The position numbers were made by a program, and so were the translations under genes. Source: Taibaiella sp965229095 (lineage in GTDB: Bacteria > Bacteroidota > Bacteroidia > Chitinophagales > Chitinophagaceae). From it: DNA of 64,000 nucleotides. The DNA lies in assembly GCA_965229095.1 (NCBI GenBank), contig OZ245855.1, positions 3,782,001 to 3,846,000 of the forward strand, written 5' to 3'. The notes below the pieces were generated by a model, which saw only the letters and a program-made list of their open reading frames with translations, did no database searches and had not been told where the DNA came from. This document shows, in pieces, positions 60,411 through 64,000 of this stretch; positions within the stretch are counted from its first letter, which is position 1, and the number at the start of each line of letters is the position of its first letter.

Positions 60411-60454
60411 TGGACTATCTGTTTTTGATAATTCTGTACCACAAAGATAGTCCA
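60411..60454. promoter_or_regulatory. MocR operator and promoter region
   Basis: TGGACTATCT (60411-60420) and AGATAGTCCA (60445-60454) are perfect inverted repeats. The minus-strand -7 box TATCTTTG (60442-60449) overlaps the second arm, and the first arm sits 1 base from the regulator's ATG, so binding would shut its own promoter. Confidence 0.7.
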
Positions 60455-60508
60455 AAGAAATGCCACTTTTGTGCTGCGATCCTGCAATAACATTCAATAT
60501 TTCAAACA

Positions 60509-60964
60509 ATGCAAAAGGAAAAATTCAGCTCGAAAGATTTTCACCAGACCTTCGCACGGCCCCAATATGTAAAGCCGGCAAAGCTTATTCACCAAGACGT
60601 AGAACAGGCCGGTGAACACAGCCAGTTTTCTACGGAACGAAAACATCCTGTATTCTTCGTGGACCTGCCCACTAAAAATGTAAGCATGACCATAGGGGGA
60701 CTGCTGCCCGGCCAGCTCACCAATCGTCATCGCCATACCTACGAAACAGTGCTGTATGTTATCGAAGGCTCCGGCTGGACCGAAGTAGAAGAGGAAAGGG
60801 TGGAGTGGAAGGCCGGTGATGCGGTATATATCCCTTCCTGGGCCTGGCACCGGCACCAGAATACCAGCGACACATTACCCGCCCGATATATTGCCTGCGA
60901 GAATGCCCCACAGCTACAGAACCTGGGCGTTGCGCTCCGGGAAGAAGAAGGAAGAGATTTGTAA
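60509..60964 (+). CDS. Cupin-domain protein
   Basis: A 151-residue single cupin: NRHRHTYETVLYVIEGSGW (motif 1, about 72-90) and AGDAVYIPSWAWHRHQN (motif 2, about 105-121), with metal ligands His74, His76, Glu79 and a C-terminal His. It may be a dioxygenase or isomerase. It is divergent from the MocR gene and 9 bases before the DHDPS-like gene, so the pair is an operon. Confidence 0.85.
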   Translation: MQKEKFSSKDFHQTFARPQYVKPAKLIHQDVEQAGEHSQFSTERKHPVFFVDLPTKNVSMTIGGLLPGQLTNRHRHTYETVLYVIEGSGWTEVEEERVEWKAGDAVYIPSWAWHRHQNTSDTLPARYIACENAPQLQNLGVALREEEGRDL

Positions 60965-60973
60965 ACGAAACAA

Positions 60974-61912
60974 ATGATAACCAAAATTAAAACAGACGAT
61001 ATGAAAAATGTTCCCTTCAAAGGCATCATTGCCTACCCTATCACCCCTTTTGATCAAAATGAAAAAGTAGACCTGCCCTTATTCAAGATACTGGTGGAGC
61101 GCCTTGTTCAGTCGGGAGCGCATGGCATAGCGCCGTTGGGCAGTACCGGTGTAATGCCTTATCTTAACGATGGGGAGAAAGAAGCCATTACGGAAGCGGC
61201 CATCAGCCAGGTCAATGGCCGGGTACCTACATTGATAGGTGTATCCAACCTCACTACCGAAAGAACGATCCATCATGCAAGGTTTGCCGAAAAGGCAGGA
61301 GCATCGGCAGTGATGATCATCCCGATGAGCTATTGGAGGCTGACCGATGATGAGATTGTGCAGCACTACGATGCCGTAGCCGCTAAGCTCTCTATCCCGA
61401 TCATGGCTTATAACAACCCGGCAACCGGAGGTGTGGACATGTCGCCGGCATTGTTGAAACGCCTGCTGGAAATCCCTAACGTGACCATGATCAAGGAAAG
61501 CACAGGCGATATTCAACGGATGCATTATTTAAAAAAGGTGCTTGGTGAAGATGTAGCTTTTTACAATGGCTCCAATCCCCTTGCCCTCGCTGCCTTTACG
61601 GCTGGCGCTTCCGGTTGGTGTACCGCAGCGTTCAACTTAATACCGGAGCTGAACACAGATTTGTATAGGGCCATTATGGAAAACGACCTGGTCAAAGCAC
61701 AAACACTCTTTTACCGGCAGTTCGAGTTGCTCCAGTTCATAGTTGCGAAAGGATTGCCCAGGGCGGTGAAAGCGGGTTTGGAGCTCCTGGGTGAAAATGC
61801 CGGTGCGCTGCGCAGTCCTTTAAAGCCCTTAAGCGTGGCAGAGACCGAAGTCTTAAAAGGGATACTTGACCGTATTAAACAAGCGGAAAGTCTGGAAGCC
61901 GTTGCCGGCTAA
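60974..61912 (+). CDS. Dihydrodipicolinate synthase/N-acetylneuraminate lyase family protein
   Basis: A 312-residue TIM-barrel aldolase. The motif PLGSTGVMPYL (about 46-56), the catalytic Tyr in MAYNNPATGG and Schiff-base Lys in VTMIKESTGDI fit the DHDPS/NAL family. With a MocR regulator and cupin nearby, a role in catabolism of an amino or oxo acid is more likely than lysine biosynthesis. ATG 60974 or 61001 are both possible. A terminator follows. Confidence 0.88.
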   Translation: MITKIKTDDMKNVPFKGIIAYPITPFDQNEKVDLPLFKILVERLVQSGAHGIAPLGSTGVMPYLNDGEKEAITEAAISQVNGRVPTLIGVSNLTTERTIHHARFAEKAGASAVMIIPMSYWRLTDDEIVQHYDAVAAKLSIPIMAYNNPATGGVDMSPALLKRLLEIPNVTMIKESTGDIQRMHYLKKVLGEDVAFYNGSNPLALAAFTAGASGWCTAAFNLIPELNTDLYRAIMENDLVKAQTLFYRQFELLQFIVAKGLPRAVKAGLELLGENAGALRSPLKPLSVAETEVLKGILDRIKQAESLEAVAG

Positions 61913-61950
61913 CTATAGAGGTAAAAGCTACAGGTTGTTGGACTGTTCCG

Positions 61951-61978
61951 GGTGCGGTTTTCCGAAGCCGCACCTTTT
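61951..61978 (+). terminator. Terminator after the DHDPS-like gene
   Basis: GGTGCGG pairs with CCGCACC and is followed by TTTTGC, about 40 bases after the stop. Confidence 0.6.
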
Positions 61979-62093
61979 GCTGTGACCCGTTATTGTTTTA
62001 TGTCGACGAAGGCGTTTTTATACGACATTTTGTTATTTCTTATATAAATTGCAGTGTCAACAGCAGGAAACATGATTTTATAAACCGATTGTT

Positions 62094-63005
62094 ATGCGCG
62101 GCAGCAGGAACCCCGAACCGTTTTTTTATGATAAGGATCAGGCTATCTTAAAGTATGGCTGTAACGACAATTTATTTAGTGTCTCCTCGCTGAACGAATA
62201 CTGTCGGCCTGTTGATTCCAGGGGCTTCGCGATTAAATTTGTAACGGAAGGCAACGAGCGATATACCATCAACAGGCAGTCTTACAATATAGGCGGAGGC
62301 AGTTATTTATTGCTTAACGGATCGATGGAAGCCAAGGTGGAGATCGAGAGCAAGCAAAATGTAAAAGGTATCTGTATCAATATTGCTACCGGCTTGGTGG
62401 CAGATGCCGTAGCCAGCATAGTACGCTCCGATACGCCTTTTTCGGACCCGGAGCTGGCTTCTTTTTTTTACACCGATTCTTTCCTCGAAAATCAATACAC
62501 ATCTGCCCATACACTGCTGGGAAATAAGCTGCAGAAGATTGGCAAAGATGTTCAGAAGAATGTATTTTCGACCGATCATATTCATACCGAACTTTTCCTG
62601 GAATTGGCCGGGGCGCTGATCTCTGATCAGGCTTCAGTGTTTAAACAGTTGCAGGCTATTCCTACGGTGAAACCCGCCACCAGGAGGGATTTGTGCCGGC
62701 GCCTGATCCGGGGCCGGGAGTTTATCGATTCCGCTTTCGCTTCGCCTTTGACTATTGAACAGGTAGCGCGGGAATCGGCTATGTCGGAGTATCACTTCTT
62801 CCGGCTGTTCAAAAAAGTATTCGGCGTATCGCCGCACCAATATATCCTGGGTAAACGTCTCAGCGCGGCACAGGAACTTCTAAAGAAGAACTACAGCGTG
62901 TCGGATGTAGCGCTGGAGTGCGGCTTTGCCGATATTTATGCCTTCAGCAAAGCGTTCAAGAACCGCTTTGGCATTACCCCTTCTTCATTGGGCTGCAGAA
63001 AATAG
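62094..63005 (+). CDS. AraC-family transcriptional regulator
   Basis: A 303-residue regulator. The C-terminal ~100 residues are a double helix-turn-helix AraC domain (LTIEQVARESAMSEYHFFRLFKKVFGVSPHQYI; YSVSDVALECGFADIYAFSKAFKNRFG), preceded by a cupin-like sensing domain (INRQSYNIGGGSYLLLNG). It likely controls a nearby locus, such as the receptor gene starting at 63255. ATG 62094 is the natural start. Confidence 0.93.
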   Translation: MRGSRNPEPFFYDKDQAILKYGCNDNLFSVSSLNEYCRPVDSRGFAIKFVTEGNERYTINRQSYNIGGGSYLLLNGSMEAKVEIESKQNVKGICINIATGLVADAVASIVRSDTPFSDPELASFFYTDSFLENQYTSAHTLLGNKLQKIGKDVQKNVFSTDHIHTELFLELAGALISDQASVFKQLQAIPTVKPATRRDLCRRLIRGREFIDSAFASPLTIEQVARESAMSEYHFFRLFKKVFGVSPHQYILGKRLSAAQELLKKNYSVSDVALECGFADIYAFSKAFKNRFGITPSSLGCRK

Positions 63006-63113
63006 CAGCATTTGACAAATCCCCCTGGTTTTCTTTCCTGACTTTCACACCGTATTGTTACCACAGTGCTGCACCGGTGTGTATGCAGTGCTTGCAATAG
63101 CAATATCCTTGTT

Positions 63114-63245
63114 ATGAGAAAGAGCACAAATCATAGAACACTGACCCGTTTGCTGATCCCGGTGATCATTGCCGCGGCTGCGATCTGCATTTTCCAATCG
63201 GGCTACAGAGCCGGGCATTGGCTGTACGAAATGGTGCACAAATAA
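63114..63245 (+). CDS. 43-residue membrane peptide upstream of the receptor
   Basis: A short open frame (starts MRKSTNHRTLTRLL) with a basic N-terminus, one hydrophobic helix (IPVIIAAAAICIFQ, about 15-29) and a polar tail ending MVHK. It is 9 bases before the receptor ATG and thus likely co-transcribed. No family is recognised. Confidence 0.5.
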   Translation: MRKSTNHRTLTRLLIPVIIAAAAICIFQSGYRAGHWLYEMVHK

Positions 63246-63254
63246 TAAAAAGAA

Positions 63255-64000
63255 ATGAACAGGAATTTTAGCGTAAGAACAGGACTATGGCTCCTTTGTA
63301 CAGGCATCAGCGGTATGGCTACCGCACAATCAGGGATAATCGAAGGACGGGTAACCGGCTTAAAGGATGGCGAGATGCCGGTTGTTAATTTATGGAATGC
63401 GGGAGACTCTTCTGTAGCTAAAGCAACGATTTGTGATACGGGCGGAAGGTTCGGATTCGACTTGCTGAAGCAAGGCCCTTACCTGCTCTACATAGCGCAG
63501 CTAGGTTATCAGAGCTATATAAGCAATACGATTCCTCTGGCTGAAAGCGAACATATCCCGGTTCCGGATATCGTATTGCAGCAATCGGCCAAAGCATTGC
63601 AGGAAGTAGAGGTGACGGCTGCGAGGCCTTTCGTGCAGCGGAAGATCGACCGGGTAATTATCAACCCCGATGCCCTGATCGGCAATGCCGGCACTACCTC
63701 GTTGGAGGTATTGGAAAAAGCGCCGGGCGTATTGGTAGATGTTAACGGAAATATCTCCCTGAAAGGAAAATCCGGTGTGGTTATTTTTATCGACAACAAG
63801 CCTACCTATATGGCTGCTGCCGATCTTTCCAATTACCTCCGTTCCCTTCCGGCAAGTACGATAGCATCTATAGAAATAATGACTACACCGCCGGCAGGAT
63901 ACGATGCTGCTGGCAATGCAGGCATCATCAATATCAAACTTAAAAGAAATACGGCGAAAGGCTTTAATGGTGGTATTAACCTGAGCTATGGGCAGGGGAA
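63255..64000 (+). CDS. Outer-membrane TonB-dependent receptor-like protein (3' end cut)
   Basis: The gene runs off the right edge. The 248 visible residues start with a signal peptide (MNRNFSVRTGLWLL... ending ATAQ), a carboxypeptidase-regulatory-like beta sandwich (about 27-110) and a plug-like domain (LEVLEKAPGVLVDVNGNISLKGK; IEIMTTPPAGYDAAGNAGIINI). This is the outer-membrane-beta-barrel/TonB-receptor type found in Bacteroidota. The transported substrate is unknown; the preceding AraC gene may regulate it. Confidence 0.88.
   Translation, partial: MNRNFSVRTGLWLLCTGISGMATAQSGIIEGRVTGLKDGEMPVVNLWNAGDSSVAKATICDTGGRFGFDLLKQGPYLLYIAQLGYQSYISNTIPLAESEHIPVPDIVLQQSAKALQEVEVTAARPFVQRKIDRVIINPDALIGNAGTTSLEVLEKAPGVLVDVNGNISLKGKSGVVIFIDNKPTYMAAADLSNYLRSLPASTIASIEIMTTPPAGYDAAGNAGIINIKLKRNTAKGFNGGINLSYGQG

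Noticed and set aside
1..64000. CRISPR array, tRNA, rRNA, transposase or phage genes
   Set aside because: I looked for regular direct repeats, RNA-gene sequences and transposase motifs and saw none; a tRNA scan could still find a gene I overlooked by eye.

Overview
The window looks like a chromosomal segment of a Bacteroidota bacterium, most likely of the Chitinophagaceae (inferred from gene content; no rRNA is present). Supporting signs are a PorP/SprF outer-membrane protein, a HmuY-like lipoprotein, a Rho factor with a long charged N-terminal insertion, RlmD and DUF4342 proteins, an outer-membrane beta-barrel receptor with an N-terminal carboxypeptidase-like domain, and repeated TAnnTTTG -7 promoter boxes typical of the phylum's primary sigma factor. 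No rRNA, tRNA, CRISPR array, transposase or phage gene was seen.

Layout. 1-10.8 kb is largely housekeeping: a response-regulator start, PorP/SprF, HmuY-like, EF-Ts, YbeY, a pseudouridine synthase, a DsbA-like protein, Rho and an M48 membrane protease. 11-14.6 kb is dnaE, followed by an intergenic repeat block. 15-20 kb carries a dienelactone hydrolase, small proteins, a J-domain protein, thioredoxin, exonuclease III and a ComB-like phosphatase. 19.5-30.3 kb carries a GT-C glycosyltransferase, a BlaI/BlaR-type regulatory cluster with four TonB-C-domain proteins, RlmD and two tandem thioredoxin-fold paralogues. 30.6-37.7 kb is accessory: an SRPBCC-VOC fusion behind an ArsR-like operator, a dehydrogenase, a lanthipeptide-like precursor with a LanC cyclase, and a two-component system. 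37.8-45.6 kb holds DNA repair genes (AlkA, Ogt, a second exonuclease III), an antiporter, a Tet-type exporter, PurT and a second, inverted copy of the intergenic repeat.

The most unusual stretch is 46.1-59 kb. A caspase-fold protease gene and a downstream unknown gene diverge from another unknown gene across a short promoter region holding two matching 16-bp palindromes. Then come a seven-helix-like membrane protein, a sensorless histidine kinase and its LuxR-type regulator, and a tight eight-gene run: a small membrane protein, a membrane-anchored TIR protein with an extracytoplasmic Cys/His tail, a VWA-like lipoprotein, a three-helix membrane protein, a tubulin/FtsZ-like protein, a giant protein with a C-terminal actin/Hsp70-type ATPase, and a lipobox-TM-coiled-coil protein. 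I infer an envelope-spanning, NTP-driven system with TIR and caspase effectors, controlled by the neighbouring two-component pair. It is the best candidate here for an undescribed system.

The window ends (59-64 kb) with a MocR regulator divergent from a cupin/DHDPS-like gene pair, an AraC regulator, a 43-residue membrane peptide and the start of a TonB-dependent receptor-like gene.
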